Source: Acinetobacter genomosp. 15BJ (GTDB lineage Bacteria > Pseudomonadota > Gammaproteobacteria > Pseudomonadales > Moraxellaceae). Taken from it: 64,000 bases of DNA. The notes below the pieces were generated by a model that was not told the origin of the DNA, did no database searches, and saw only the letters and a list, made by a program, of their open reading frames with translations. The translations under genes and the position numbers were made by a program. Positions 16,331 through 25,568 of the stretch are shown here, one piece after another; position 1 is the stretch's first letter; each line of letters begins with the position of its first letter. The stretch is from NCBI RefSeq assembly GCF_000400715.1, contig NZ_KE007347.1, forward strand, positions 939,680 through 1,003,679, written 5' to 3'.

Positions 16331-17655
16331 TTCAAATACACCACAACAATCAAACCCGTTGTATTTTCTAATTGCAAATGAGGATGCGTATTTAAATAAT
16401 ATTGTCGGTCGAATAACTCAACTCGCCACCCTAATTGAGTACATAATTTCTTAACTAACTGTAAACCAATACCGTGGCCTTTGGCGCTAAGTTGAAGTTG
16501 TGAACTATTTAGCTCCTGAACCTTACAATCATTCGGCATTGCAATACCGATCCCATTATCAGCAATCACAATGCTATTTTTACGTTGGATAATATGGATA
16601 TTAGAACCTTGAGAATAATTTAGCGCATTACGTAAAATATTGCTCAGTACCATTTTTGTCATTGACGGATAAATCCATCGTGCTGATTCCTCAGCATCCA
16701 CATGCACAAAAATCTGCACCCCTTTGCCTAGACTGACAGGTTCCAAATCTCTGACTAAATCACTGATGATATTCGACAACTTCACATGCTCAGCAGTCAA
16801 TGTATTGGTTGTATTACGTGCAATTGCCAACAAAGTTTCAACCAGTAATTGCATATCGTCAATGGTATTAGAAATACGATGCAATGATTTATCCTCACCA
16901 TACTTGACCTGACACAGTTGCACATTGCCTTTTAAAATCGTCAATGGAGTCCGTAATTCATGACTAACATCGCCTGTAAACTCTCGTTCTCGGTTAATAA
17001 ACTCACTCAATACTTGATGGTATTTTTCTAATGCTTGTTTTAAATATTCAGCTTCCATATTGCCGTTGGTACTGATTCCTTGAAATGGAGATGCCTCTTT
17101 ATGCTGATGTGCCCAATCAATATGTTCTAGCGCATTTGCTAAACGGGTAATTGGTGAAAAATAACGTTTTGCACGCCGATTTGACCACCATAAAATGCTA
17201 TACAGTACAATCAGACTGAACATTAACGGTGCTAAACCAAACATCCAGACGATTTTATTGACATTGCTTTCGCCAAAAACAAGTAGTACATGCTGCCCGT
17301 TTTTTTCACCATAAACGGTCATACGATCTTTGCCATCTACAAAAATTCGGTGCACACCCTGTTTTAATATTTGATTTTGGAACGCTAAAGGTGGTTTTTC
17401 ACTTTTCCAACGGTAGCCATATAAATTTTTAGTATCTGGTAAATCAGCATTTGGATTACGATCAACGCGTATCCAATAGTGTTCCATTTCTTGTTCAAGT
17501 GCAGTTTTAAGCAATGAGCCTTTGATCACCCAAGCACTGCACGCAATCCCGATAATAATTGAAAGCGCGATTAGCCCGATTTGCAACCAATAATAACGAT
17601 TAAACATCCGGCTCAGTGGACGGTTATTTTCATCGCTTTTATGGGTCTTAAACAT
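16327..17655 (-). CDS. Sensor histidine kinase
   Basis: 442-aa membrane kinase. TM1 is near residues 22-48, a short periplasmic region of about 80 residues follows, and TM2 is near 138-160. The phospho-accepting His lies in GDVSHELRTPLTILKG. The ATPase has N-box LSNILRNALNYS, G1 ADNGIGI and G2 GHGIGLQLVKKL. It shares a 4-bp stop-stop overlap with the plus-strand response-regulator gene and is probably its partner. It is the last gene of the minus-strand lipid operon (36 bp after the methyltransferase gene), which links sensing to membrane-lipid modification. Confidence 0.92.
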   Translation of the reverse strand: MFKTHKSDENNRPLSRMFNRYYWLQIGLIALSIIIGIACSAWVIKGSLLKTALEQEMEHYWIRVDRNPNADLPDTKNLYGYRWKSEKPPLAFQNQILKQGVHRIFVDGKDRMTVYGEKNGQHVLLVFGESNVNKIVWMFGLAPLMFSLIVLYSILWWSNRRAKRYFSPITRLANALEHIDWAHQHKEASPFQGISTNGNMEAEYLKQALEKYHQVLSEFINREREFTGDVSHELRTPLTILKGNVQLCQVKYGEDKSLHRISNTIDDMQLLVETLLAIARNTTNTLTAEHVKLSNIISDLVRDLEPVSLGKGVQIFVHVDAEESARWIYPSMTKMVLSNILRNALNYSQGSNIHIIQRKNSIVIADNGIGIAMPNDCKVQELNSSQLQLSAKGHGIGLQLVKKLCTQLGWRVELFDRQYYLNTHPHLQLENTTGLIVVVYLN

Positions 17656-17690
17656 AATCTCGCCTACTTAAAAACAGCTGCTCATTTTAA

Positions 17691-18740
17691 TTATACGGCT
17701 TTCTTTTTGAACAGGAAGTGACCAATGATCCATTCTTGCCCCTGCTCAAATCCGAACAATTCAGCACAAGCCATAAAGAAAATACGCCAACGTTGCCACC
17801 ATGCCGCCGAATCTTGCCCATACACCTTTTCAAAAAGTGGTTTTAATTGTTCAGCGTTGCGGTCCATATTTTCCAGCCATGCATTTGCCGTTTTTTCATA
17901 ATGAGTACCTGACCACTGCCAATGTTGCGACAATTCCAAATGCTCTTGAAAATGTAAGAACGTTGAAGTTGCAGGCATCAATCCACCTGTAAAAAAGTAT
18001 CGCGACATCCAGTCATATTCACTTTTTATTTCAAAAGGATAGTGTAAAAATCTATGACAAAAAATATGACACCATAGCAGTCCATCCGCCTTTAGCCATG
18101 ATTGAATTTTCTCAAAAAGCTTTTGATAGTTTCTAACGTGTTCAAACATTTCGACTGAAACAACACGATCAAATGCGTTTTGCTCCAATTCCAGTACATT
18201 GACATCACAGGTAATAACATCAATATTCGTCAAGCCATATTTCTCAGCTTTGGCCAGAATATACTGACGTTGCGTCGCTGAATTGGAAACAGCCGTAATT
18301 TTTGCATTTGGATAATGCTCAGCCATCCACAGCGTAAATGAACCCCAGCCACATCCTAATTCCAGGATATGTTGCCCATCGTTTAAATGGGCACGATCGC
18401 TATAAATCTGCAATGCGAACTCTTCAGCTTCATCTAATCCAGTTCGATCATGAGGAAAGAAGCAAGCACTGTATTTGAGCCGTTTTCCTAAAACAGCCTC
18501 AAAAAAAGCCGTGGGCAGTTCATAATGTTGCTCATTGGCTTTGTCTGTTTCAATTGCAATCTGGCTATGCTTCAACATATTTAGCACATCCATATAACGT
18601 TGAGCGCCTTGTTCTGGGTCATAGCGGCCTTCTTGAATCAAACGCTTCTTGCTGAGTGCACGGATTGCCGCACGAATCGCCTGATCAGGTACCAAACCAC
18701 TTTCTACAAGCTTTAATGATTGATTAATAATAAAGTCCAT
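17691..18740 (-). CDS. CFA-type SAM-dependent methyltransferase (short paralogue)
   Basis: 349-aa class I methyltransferase of the cyclopropane-fatty-acid synthase superfamily, with SAM motif ILELGCGWGSFTLWMAEHYP (about residues 127-146) and VVSVEMFEHVRNYQKLF. It lacks the N-terminal substrate-binding region of full CFA synthases and the YCEGGF cysteine segment. The ATG at 18740 is chosen because AGGTAGGC precedes it; an upstream in-frame start at 18767 would overlap the DUF1295 gene. It probably methylates an unsaturated acyl chain or a product of the neighbouring enzymes. The locus carries two such methylases. Confidence 0.85.
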   Translation of the reverse strand: MDFIINQSLKLVESGLVPDQAIRAAIRALSKKRLIQEGRYDPEQGAQRYMDVLNMLKHSQIAIETDKANEQHYELPTAFFEAVLGKRLKYSACFFPHDRTGLDEAEEFALQIYSDRAHLNDGQHILELGCGWGSFTLWMAEHYPNAKITAVSNSATQRQYILAKAEKYGLTNIDVITCDVNVLELEQNAFDRVVSVEMFEHVRNYQKLFEKIQSWLKADGLLWCHIFCHRFLHYPFEIKSEYDWMSRYFFTGGLMPATSTFLHFQEHLELSQHWQWSGTHYEKTANAWLENMDRNAEQLKPLFEKVYGQDSAAWWQRWRIFFMACAELFGFEQGQEWIIGHFLFKKKAV

Positions 18741-18748
18741 GTGCCTAC

Positions 18749-19531
18749 CTACTCTTTTGGTTTCCACGGAATAAACATTGAAGTTCGTTTTTTATAATCG
18801 AGATAATTTTGACCTCGATGTTTTAATGCTTGTTGTTCACTAAATGGAATACCGGTGATGTAATACAAAAATAACCACATCATAATTGGATATATCCAAA
18901 GACTGTATAAGCCTGCTGCCAGTCCTATTATTGGATATGCAAACCAGTGTATCCATTCAAAAAAATAGTTTGGATGACGCGAATAACGCCACAGACCTTG
19001 ATCCATGGTTTTGCCATCGTTCTGCTTTTGTTGCTTAAAGTGAAATAATTGTTGATCCGCGATCACTTCACCAAGAAATGCAATCAGCATAACGATCCCA
19101 GCAATGATCAAAAAAACATGGGTCTGAGGACTCCAAACAAAACTCGGTACATTGAGCAAAGTCCACATCGGAATGGTAAATAAGATTGCCAAACCAGCTT
19201 GAAACATAAAAAAAACATAAAAACCAATATGTTGATATTTCCCCATCGCACGACGCATATTGGCATATCGGCGATCTTCTGCTGATTCTGCTCGATAACG
19301 GCGCAACAAATGCCAACTTAAACGTAAAAACCAAATTGAGCTGAATACGCCAATAAACAATCTAACATTCATCAAAGCATCATCAACTAACCATGTGGTC
19401 AGCAAAATATTCAGCGCAATACAAAAACTCCAAGCAACATCGACTATGCCAGCACGGTGATTGTAGCTTGCCCATAGCCAACAAATGGTCATGAGCACTG
19501 CATCAAGTAAAAACAATTGCCATAACATCAC
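18749..19531 (-). CDS. DUF1295 membrane protein (steroid 5-alpha-reductase-like)
   Basis: 260-aa polytopic protein with about six hydrophobic segments. The C-terminal signature (YSRHPNYFFEWIHWFAYPI) is typical of DUF1295/steroid-5-alpha-reductase and ICMT-type enzymes that bind NADPH or SAM near the membrane. It lies 8 bp before the downstream methyltransferase start and 31 bp after the CFA synthase stop. Reduction of an unsaturated lipid intermediate is inferred from family and context. Confidence 0.85.
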   Translation of the reverse strand: MMLWQLFLLDAVLMTICWLWASYNHRAGIVDVAWSFCIALNILLTTWLVDDALMNVRLFIGVFSSIWFLRLSWHLLRRYRAESAEDRRYANMRRAMGKYQHIGFYVFFMFQAGLAILFTIPMWTLLNVPSFVWSPQTHVFLIIAGIVMLIAFLGEVIADQQLFHFKQQKQNDGKTMDQGLWRYSRHPNYFFEWIHWFAYPIIGLAAGLYSLWIYPIMMWLFLYYITGIPFSEQQALKHRGQNYLDYKKRTSMFIPWKPKE

Positions 19532-19562
19532 TGTCTCCTTGATGCGTTAAATCATTGGATGA

Positions 19563-20762
19563 TTAATAAGGGCTTACTTCAAATAAAAGCTGTACATCGC
19601 TAATTACCCCTTCTTTAAAACCGCCCTCGCAATAACACAAATAGAAGTCCCACATCCGAATAAAGTTTTCATCAAAACCTAAACCTAGAACTTGTGTTTT
19701 GGCATTTAAAAAACGTTCCCGCCATTGGTGAATGGTTTCAGCATAGCTTTGCCCAATATCTTCAAGATGTTTCAAGCGTAATTTCTGTTCGGAAGCTGCT
19801 TGAGTTAACACACTAATAGATGGGATAAAACTCCCCGGAAAAATATAGCGCTTAATATAATCCACGCTATGCAATGCTTTTTTATATCGAGCATCTTCAA
19901 TCGTAATGGCCTGAATCAACCCTAGACCATTTGGTTTTAATAAAGACCTACATTGATTAAAGTAACCAGATAAATATTGCTCACCGACAGCTTCAATCAT
20001 TTCGATCGAAACTAACTTATCAAAGCAACCTTCTAACAGTCGGTAATCCTTAAGTTGAACATCAACTCGATGACTTAAGCCTGCATCGGCAATTCTTTGG
20101 ATCGCTTCATCATATTGCGCTTGTGAGATGGTAATCGTGGTCACTTTACAGCCGTAATGCTGAGCGGCATAGATAGCAAAACCTCCCCAGCCACTACCGA
20201 TTTCAACCAGATGATCCATGGGTTTAAGCTGTAACTTCTGACAGATCAACTCTTTTTTATAATCAGAAGCTTGCTCAAGCGTCATCTCCTTATGCTTGTA
20301 CACTGCACTAGAGTACATCATGGAAGAATCAAGAAATAATTTAAAAAAATCATTGCTTAGATCATAGTGCTCAGCGATATTTTTACGACTGCCAGCCAAA
20401 GAGTTTTTACGCGTTCTATACCATGCTTTTAACAGTAGCTGGCTCGCTTGTGAAATAAGGTTTTGATTGATCTTATCCAAAACATCACGATTTCTTGCCA
20501 ATATCTGAATTAATTCAACCAGATTTTCGCTGCTCCAATAGCCACGAATATAACCCTCCGCGGCACCAAGCACACCATTCTTAAAAATGAGATCAATTAG
20601 ATCTTTGTGATGAATATCTACAGTTACTTCTAAATCAGAAACTTCACCAACTGTTCCATTCCATTCACCACGAAAGTGAATTTGTCCATGTCGAAGTTTC
20701 AGCAAGCTGCGTAAAACCAATGGCAGAGTGTCTTGTTCACCAAAAATTAGCGTTTTTATCAT
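19563..20762 (-). CDS. cfa: Cyclopropane-fatty-acyl-phospholipid synthase family protein
   Basis: 399-aa SAM-dependent enzyme that adds a methylene or methyl group across acyl double bonds of membrane phospholipids. An N-terminal lipid-binding region comes first, then YDLSNDFFKLFLD, SAM motif VEIGSGWGGFAIYAAQHY (about residues 194-211), VSIEMIEAVGEQYLSGYF, and the C-terminal YCEGGF with its conserved Cys. It overlaps the DUF1365 gene by 26 bp. Context with an FAD oxidoreductase and DUF1365 resembles loci for unusual fatty acids rather than the stand-alone E. coli cfa gene. Confidence 0.9.
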   Translation of the reverse strand: MIKTLIFGEQDTLPLVLRSLLKLRHGQIHFRGEWNGTVGEVSDLEVTVDIHHKDLIDLIFKNGVLGAAEGYIRGYWSSENLVELIQILARNRDVLDKINQNLISQASQLLLKAWYRTRKNSLAGSRKNIAEHYDLSNDFFKLFLDSSMMYSSAVYKHKEMTLEQASDYKKELICQKLQLKPMDHLVEIGSGWGGFAIYAAQHYGCKVTTITISQAQYDEAIQRIADAGLSHRVDVQLKDYRLLEGCFDKLVSIEMIEAVGEQYLSGYFNQCRSLLKPNGLGLIQAITIEDARYKKALHSVDYIKRYIFPGSFIPSISVLTQAASEQKLRLKHLEDIGQSYAETIHQWRERFLNAKTQVLGLGFDENFIRMWDFYLCYCEGGFKEGVISDVQLLFEVSPY

Positions 20763-21555
20763 CTTGTTCTAAATCCTTATTCTTTTTGGGATGTCGATAA
20801 AATGGAACTTTTTTAAGCCATAGCTGAAATGCTTGTACATAAATTGAAGCTAACATTTTGAAAGGTTCAAATATATGTTGAATAGCATAATGATTAAGCT
20901 GTGAAGGAAGTGTGATCTGCTCTAATCCAAACCGCATAGTTGCATCAAAAATGAATTGTTGGTTTTGATAAAGTTGCATATGAATCACATTTTGAGTATT
21001 AGAGAAGTTAAATTTCCATTTGTATTGAATATCCATTGGCATAAATGGGGAGACATGAAAACTTTTCTCGAAATCAAACTCATAACTGTCATAAGGACTA
21101 TGATTTTTCAACTTTTGCTGGCAATCATGTACGTAAACTTTGTGCTCATTCCACGGCGTATTGGTTATCTCACTCAGTATAAAAACAGGCTGTTTTTGAC
21201 GATTTAAAATGAAATAGAACACAACCGAATTAAAACTAAAACCTAATGTTCGTGGTAAGGCCAAGACACGGATTTCTGATTGCGGGGACAAAATCGTATC
21301 TGCTTGCTGCAACAAAATTTTTGTTATTTTTTCTCGAAAATTACCGCTATAACCTTTAAGGAAATCCTGATCAGATACATTAAGAATATTCCAATGGTTT
21401 GTAGAGCATAACCATGATTGCTCAAGATTTTCCGCTATTCGATCTGGATCAAAATATAAATAGCTCAACGTCGCCTCAAACTGATGAGGTTTGGGACTAA
21501 AACGGCGATGCCTGATTTTAGCTTTCGCAATCGCAAGTTGAGCTTCTAACATCAA
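20737..21555 (-). CDS. DUF1365 domain protein
   Basis: 272-aa protein of DUF1365, an uncharacterised family found next to FAD oxidoreductase and CFA genes. Family features are the N-terminal KIRHRRFSPKPHQF, GFSFNSVVFYFI, EITNTPWNEHKVY, and KSFHVSPFMPMDIQYKWKF, which resembles a lipocalin- or polyketide-cyclase-like half. It directly abuts the oxidoreductase stop and overlaps the CFA gene by 26 bp, so the three are translationally linked. A role in lipid modification is inferred. Confidence 0.9.
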   Translation of the reverse strand: MMLEAQLAIAKAKIRHRRFSPKPHQFEATLSYLYFDPDRIAENLEQSWLCSTNHWNILNVSDQDFLKGYSGNFREKITKILLQQADTILSPQSEIRVLALPRTLGFSFNSVVFYFILNRQKQPVFILSEITNTPWNEHKVYVHDCQQKLKNHSPYDSYEFDFEKSFHVSPFMPMDIQYKWKFNFSNTQNVIHMQLYQNQQFIFDATMRFGLEQITLPSQLNHYAIQHIFEPFKMLASIYVQAFQLWLKKVPFYRHPKKNKDLEQDDKNANFW

Positions 21556-22830
21556 TCAACTCCCATATTCATCAGCGATTGACATAAGATGGTTCACGAC
21601 GCGTTCAGCGCTTCTCGCACCATCTTCGTGAAATCCCCATCCCCAATAGGCACCGCAAAATGAACTGCGATTATTGCCGTTTATTTCATGCCAACGAGAT
21701 TGTGCTGTAATCGCATTTTGATTAAACACAGGATGCCGATAATGTCGTTCAATATAAATATGATCTTTGGCAATTGGCATATTTGGATTGAGGGTAGAAA
21801 AAACCTGCGTCTTGCAGTTCAGATTCTGCAAACTGTTCATCCAGTAGCTAAACCCGTAATGAACACTATCAGCCAAAGCCTCTTTTTGAGCTGTCACATG
21901 TACGTGCCAACTGGCCCACTGAGATTGGGCTTTTGGCATGATTGATTTATCAGAATGGACGACCATCACATTATCTTGATAAGCAAAGCACCCTAATACA
22001 TCATGCTCTTTCTCGGAAGGCTCTTTAAGCAACTTTAAAGTATCATCGGCATGGCTGGCAAAAATCACCCAATCAAATTGCTCCTGCCCATGAGCCGTTA
22101 CAATTGAAATATGATGTTCATTTCTTAGTACATGCAGCACTTCAGTTTTCTTCCAAATGATCGTTGGGCAATCACGCTGAATCGCGTATATATAAGATAC
22201 TGATCCGCCTTTGACTGTTTGCCATTGTGGGCGATCTTTTAATTGCAACATCCGATGATGCTGAAAAAAACTCACCACAAACTTATACGGAATCTTTCCA
22301 ATCTGCTCCACAGGGCTTGACCAGAGTGCCCCACACATTGGATATAAGTGCTCATCTCTAAAGACCTGTGAATAGCCATGTTTATTGAGATATTCTTCAA
22401 TACTTAAGTCTGTATCAAGTTCACCAACAGCAATCTGTTTATTTTCTCGATAAAAGCGAACTAAATCCGATAGCATTAAACGAAAGTTTTTATTTAGAAA
22501 ATTTTGCGGTCTCGTCAATAATGACCATTTTTTTGAAGGATTGTATTGTAACCCTGTCACTAGATTATTGACTGAAAAACTCATGTCGCTATTCTGTGCT
22601 TTGACTCCGAGCTCAGCAAGCATTGCACTAAAAAGTGGATAGTTATGTGCGTTAAAAACAATAAAACCACTGTCTATGGCAACTTTTTTTTGATCAATCC
22701 GAAACTCATGTGTATCGGTATGTCCGCCAAAATAGTTTTCTTTTTCAAAGATGGTAACTTGATGCTGTTTTGATAATTTCCAAGCCGCATATAATCCAGA
22801 TATCCCAGAGCCGACGATTGCAATTTTCAT
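21556..22830 (-). CDS. FAD-dependent oxidoreductase (amine-oxidase-like)
   Basis: 424-aa flavoprotein with an N-terminal GxGxxG FAD fold (IAIVGSGISGLYAAWKLS) and YFGGHTDTHEF, and a C-terminal GWGFHEDGARSAERVV FAD segment. This branch is consistently linked to DUF1365 and CFA-type methylases. In Rhodobacter, an FAD-type desaturase and CFA-like methylase make furan-fatty-acid precursors; by analogy this enzyme may desaturate a methylated acyl chain. Its start overlaps the desaturase stop by 4 bp (ATGA). Confidence 0.88.
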   Translation of the reverse strand: MKIAIVGSGISGLYAAWKLSKQHQVTIFEKENYFGGHTDTHEFRIDQKKVAIDSGFIVFNAHNYPLFSAMLAELGVKAQNSDMSFSVNNLVTGLQYNPSKKWSLLTRPQNFLNKNFRLMLSDLVRFYRENKQIAVGELDTDLSIEEYLNKHGYSQVFRDEHLYPMCGALWSSPVEQIGKIPYKFVVSFFQHHRMLQLKDRPQWQTVKGGSVSYIYAIQRDCPTIIWKKTEVLHVLRNEHHISIVTAHGQEQFDWVIFASHADDTLKLLKEPSEKEHDVLGCFAYQDNVMVVHSDKSIMPKAQSQWASWHVHVTAQKEALADSVHYGFSYWMNSLQNLNCKTQVFSTLNPNMPIAKDHIYIERHYRHPVFNQNAITAQSRWHEINGNNRSSFCGAYWGWGFHEDGARSAERVVNHLMSIADEYGS

Positions 22831-23816
22831 AAAACACTCCCGTCACTGTTCTTTTCTATCTTCTTTTTCAGACTGTCCAGATGCATTTTATGCGCATCAT
22901 ATATCCGTTGAGGCACAGGCTTGATTGCCCATATGAGTCCACAGAAAGACATCGCTTTTAGGACATAATAAGTGATATCAATTTGCCACCAGAAAAAACC
23001 TTGCCGTGTACTTCCTGCATAATAATGATGATTATTATGCCAACCTTCACCTAAAGTGATGATCGACAAAAACAGATTATTACGACTATTGTCCTTGGTA
23101 TCGAAATCCCTGCGCCCATAAAGATGAGCGAGCGAATTAATACATAAAGTCGCATGAATCAATAACAGCGTTGAAACTACAAAACCCCAAACCAGCAATT
23201 GCGGTCCCGATGTACCTAAATTGGGATAAGTTACTGCAAGCCAATCACCCAATAAATAAATAGCAACAGCTGTTATTAAAACAACAATGAAACTAAAACG
23301 GTCTAACCAAACAATCTCAGGGAATCTTAGCCAATCTTTAATAATTTCTTTTCGAGTGGAAAAGTTCTGCTGATTCAAGAACCATCCAACATGGCTATAC
23401 CAAAAACCATGTGTCGATGAATGTGGGTCGTGTTCGGTCTCGGTGAAACGATGATGATAACGATGATGTGCCGCCCACCATAATGGACCGCGTTGCGCAC
23501 TCATGGTTCCAATAAGAAGGAAAATAAACTGTACTGAGCGTGATGTTTGAAATGTTTTATGTGATAAATAACGATGAAAGAATGCTGTAATTGCAAACAT
23601 TCGAATCAAATAGAAGATAATCATAAACAAGACAGCGAACCATGAAATGCCCACCCAAAACACAGCTAAGCAAGCCATATGCAATAAAATAAACGGAATA
23701 ATTCTCAACCATTGGATCTGAGTATCTTTGCTGGTTTTAGACGCTTCTAATTCTGTTAATCCAGAAGTATCCGTAATTGACCAACTGTCTATCCATCCCA
23801 GAAAAAACTTAAACAT
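22827..23816 (-). CDS. Acyl-CoA/acyl-lipid desaturase
   Basis: 329-aa membrane di-iron desaturase of the delta-9 type. The three histidine boxes are present: HRYLSH (HxxxxH), HHRYHH, and HNNHHYY. Four hydrophobic segments flank them. It is the first gene of the minus-strand lipid operon and would supply the double bond used by the CFA-type enzymes downstream. The region before it (23817-24019) is AT-rich and probably holds the operon promoter; no operator was recognised. Confidence 0.92.
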   Translation of the reverse strand: MFKFFLGWIDSWSITDTSGLTELEASKTSKDTQIQWLRIIPFILLHMACLAVFWVGISWFAVLFMIIFYLIRMFAITAFFHRYLSHKTFQTSRSVQFIFLLIGTMSAQRGPLWWAAHHRYHHRFTETEHDPHSSTHGFWYSHVGWFLNQQNFSTRKEIIKDWLRFPEIVWLDRFSFIVVLITAVAIYLLGDWLAVTYPNLGTSGPQLLVWGFVVSTLLLIHATLCINSLAHLYGRRDFDTKDNSRNNLFLSIITLGEGWHNNHHYYAGSTRQGFFWWQIDITYYVLKAMSFCGLIWAIKPVPQRIYDAHKMHLDSLKKKIEKNSDGSVL

Positions 23817-24019
23817 TGATTATTCCTAACCCATCTCTTCTTATGCTTATAATCTTAGTCAATTCGATATGAAATTTATGTGAAGCCCATAGCGTTCAGG
23901 TCTAGCGCGTATTCTTGATCTTTGTACAAAACCATTAAAAATAAATTATTATTTTTAGAGATGAATCTCTCATATCCCCTAGAGCAATCAATATAGCCTA
24001 AACTGAGCCGTTTAAAAGC

Positions 24020-24199
24020 TTATTCATCAACGTTTTTAAATTGTTTCGATAACACACTTAAAGTTTTCATGTGTTTTCCATAACGGCGACAGGAACGACA
24101 AGCCAATAAATGTAGTTGTAAATTGCTCTGCTCTCGCAAAAAAAGAGATCTATCCTGTTTTTCGGATAATAATTCGGTGGCTTGGCGACATGTCAACAT
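24020..24199 (-). CDS. Short ZAS-type anti-sigma factor (zf-HC2)
   Basis: 59-aa protein with the zinc-binding anti-sigma signature HLLACRSC (HxxxCxxC) and an upstream Cys at residue 4. There is no membrane segment, so it should act in the cytoplasm. The ATG at 24199 has AGGAGG 7 nt upstream and overlaps the sigma-gene stop; a longer reading from 24223 is less likely. As the last gene of the RiPP operon it probably restrains the sigma factor encoded just before it and might sense redox or metal through its zinc site. Confidence 0.85.
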   Translation of the reverse strand: MLTCRQATELLSEKQDRSLFLREQSNLQLHLLACRSCRRYGKHMKTLSVLSKQFKNVDE

Positions 24200-24813
24200 G
24201 AGCAATCCTCCTGCAATAACCATTTATTTTCTAAACATTCACGCAGTCGGGTTCGGCTGCGATACATCAACACATTAAAATGTGAGACCGTCAGTTCTAG
24301 CTTCTCACAAATTTCATTGGAACTCAGCTCGATCACCTCACGCAGCATAAATACCTGTGCATATTTGGCGGGTAAATGATTGAGACAAGCATCAAAAATA
24401 ATCCAGAAATCTTGCTGCCCCATCATTTCTTCAGGGCTTTGCCACGCTTGCGGTGCTTCATATTTATGCCAATGCCCTGATGCATCAAATAAGGCATCAA
24501 TACTCAGCTCACTTTCTTCATCCTTAAATAATTCACTCATGCTGACTAAACGTGATTTTTGTCGAATCAAATCAATAATCTTATTTTTTAAAATTGCGAA
24601 CACCCACGTTTTAAAAGCAGCCCGTCCGCTAAATGAATCTAGGTGTTGGAATGCGCTGGTCAGTGCTTCCTGAACCACATCTTCAGCCTGTTGTAATGAA
24701 GACAATTGTAAAATTGCAAATTTCAGCATCTGTTGTCTTAAATCTTGCAAAAAAGCAGGATTGTGCAACTGATGTAATAGTTCATCGTGATTCTGTGCTG
24801 AAGCTGAATTCAT
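24193..24813 (-). CDS. ECF sigma factor of the RiPP operon
   Basis: 206-aa RpoE-like sigma factor. Region 2 reads AEDVVQEALTSAFQHLDSF and FKTWVFAILKNKIIDLIRQK, and region 4 reads LPAKYAQVFMLREVIELSSNEICEKLELT. It overlaps the DUF2063 gene by 4 bp and the anti-sigma gene by 7 bp. It probably recognises the paired promoters at 26810-26838 and 26862-26890 and so autoregulates the operon. In other bacteria, bufferin/Hvf loci are also under ECF sigma control. Confidence 0.92.
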   Translation of the reverse strand: MNSASAQNHDELLHQLHNPAFLQDLRQQMLKFAILQLSSLQQAEDVVQEALTSAFQHLDSFSGRAAFKTWVFAILKNKIIDLIRQKSRLVSMSELFKDEESELSIDALFDASGHWHKYEAPQAWQSPEEMMGQQDFWIIFDACLNHLPAKYAQVFMLREVIELSSNEICEKLELTVSHFNVLMYRSRTRLRECLENKWLLQEDCSC

Positions 24814-25568
24814 CCCTGTATCTCGTCATTATTATGAGGAATATGAATTAATCTTAACCGAGTTAATAACGCTTTTAACGAATAAATTTGTGTTTGAATT
24901 TCTTGCTGAGAAAATTCAGGGAGTACTGATTGGGTCAGTTGATAAAGATCTGATTCAGTTACATTACGTTGATTCATTTGTTCGATGAACATGGCGAACA
25001 AAGGTGATAAAGGCTCAACACAGACCTGATCCAAATCATCTCGCCATACCAAAATAGCACTTGGCGCTTGTTCCACCTGTTCAAGCCTCATTGTCGTTGA
25101 CCAGCTATAAACGGGATATTGATAGGCCAATATCCAAACTTGGGTGGTCAATTGCCAGTCTTGATCTTCTGCCAGAATAGGAATTTCTATTTCGACTGTA
25201 TCCAAATAGAGTTCAAGCCATTCATACTGTAATAACTCTGCCAGCCATAAGTATTGTTGTAATATCGGATGTTGCTGTTCGGTAAGATATTCCCGAAATT
25301 GTAGTGAGATGTCGTTGTATAACGGCGACTGGCACTGTGATTTTTGAAAAAACTCTGCCAATAATTGCTGCCACTGCTGTTCAGGTAACATGGCGCGTGC
25401 TACAGGAAAGACCAAGTTTATAAATGAACAGATATTATTAAACAACAGATCACGATAAACCTGCATACGATGGACAGCAAAGTTTTGTGGTGGCTCTAAC
25501 TCGGGATCACGAATCCAGTCACAGAACTGTCGCTGCGTAGTGTGAAAGGATATTTGCCTTGCCTTCAT
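24810..25568 (-). CDS. hvfC: DUF2063 protein, RiPP maturation partner (HvfC-like)
   Basis: 252-aa protein with the N-terminal DUF2063 pattern (FCDWIRDPE, HRMQVYRDLLFNNICSFINLVFPVARAML). This family partners DUF692 enzymes and is thought to recognise the precursor peptide. The start at 25568 is preceded by AGGAGG 6 nt upstream and overlaps the MNIO gene by 50 bp, which implies tight co-translation. A GTG one codon earlier is possible. Chemistry is attributed to the partner enzyme, not to this protein. Confidence 0.88.
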   Translation of the reverse strand: MKARQISFHTTQRQFCDWIRDPELEPPQNFAVHRMQVYRDLLFNNICSFINLVFPVARAMLPEQQWQQLLAEFFQKSQCQSPLYNDISLQFREYLTEQQHPILQQYLWLAELLQYEWLELYLDTVEIEIPILAEDQDWQLTTQVWILAYQYPVYSWSTTMRLEQVEQAPSAILVWRDDLDQVCVEPLSPLFAMFIEQMNQRNVTESDLYQLTQSVLPEFSQQEIQTQIYSLKALLTRLRLIHIPHNNDEIQG

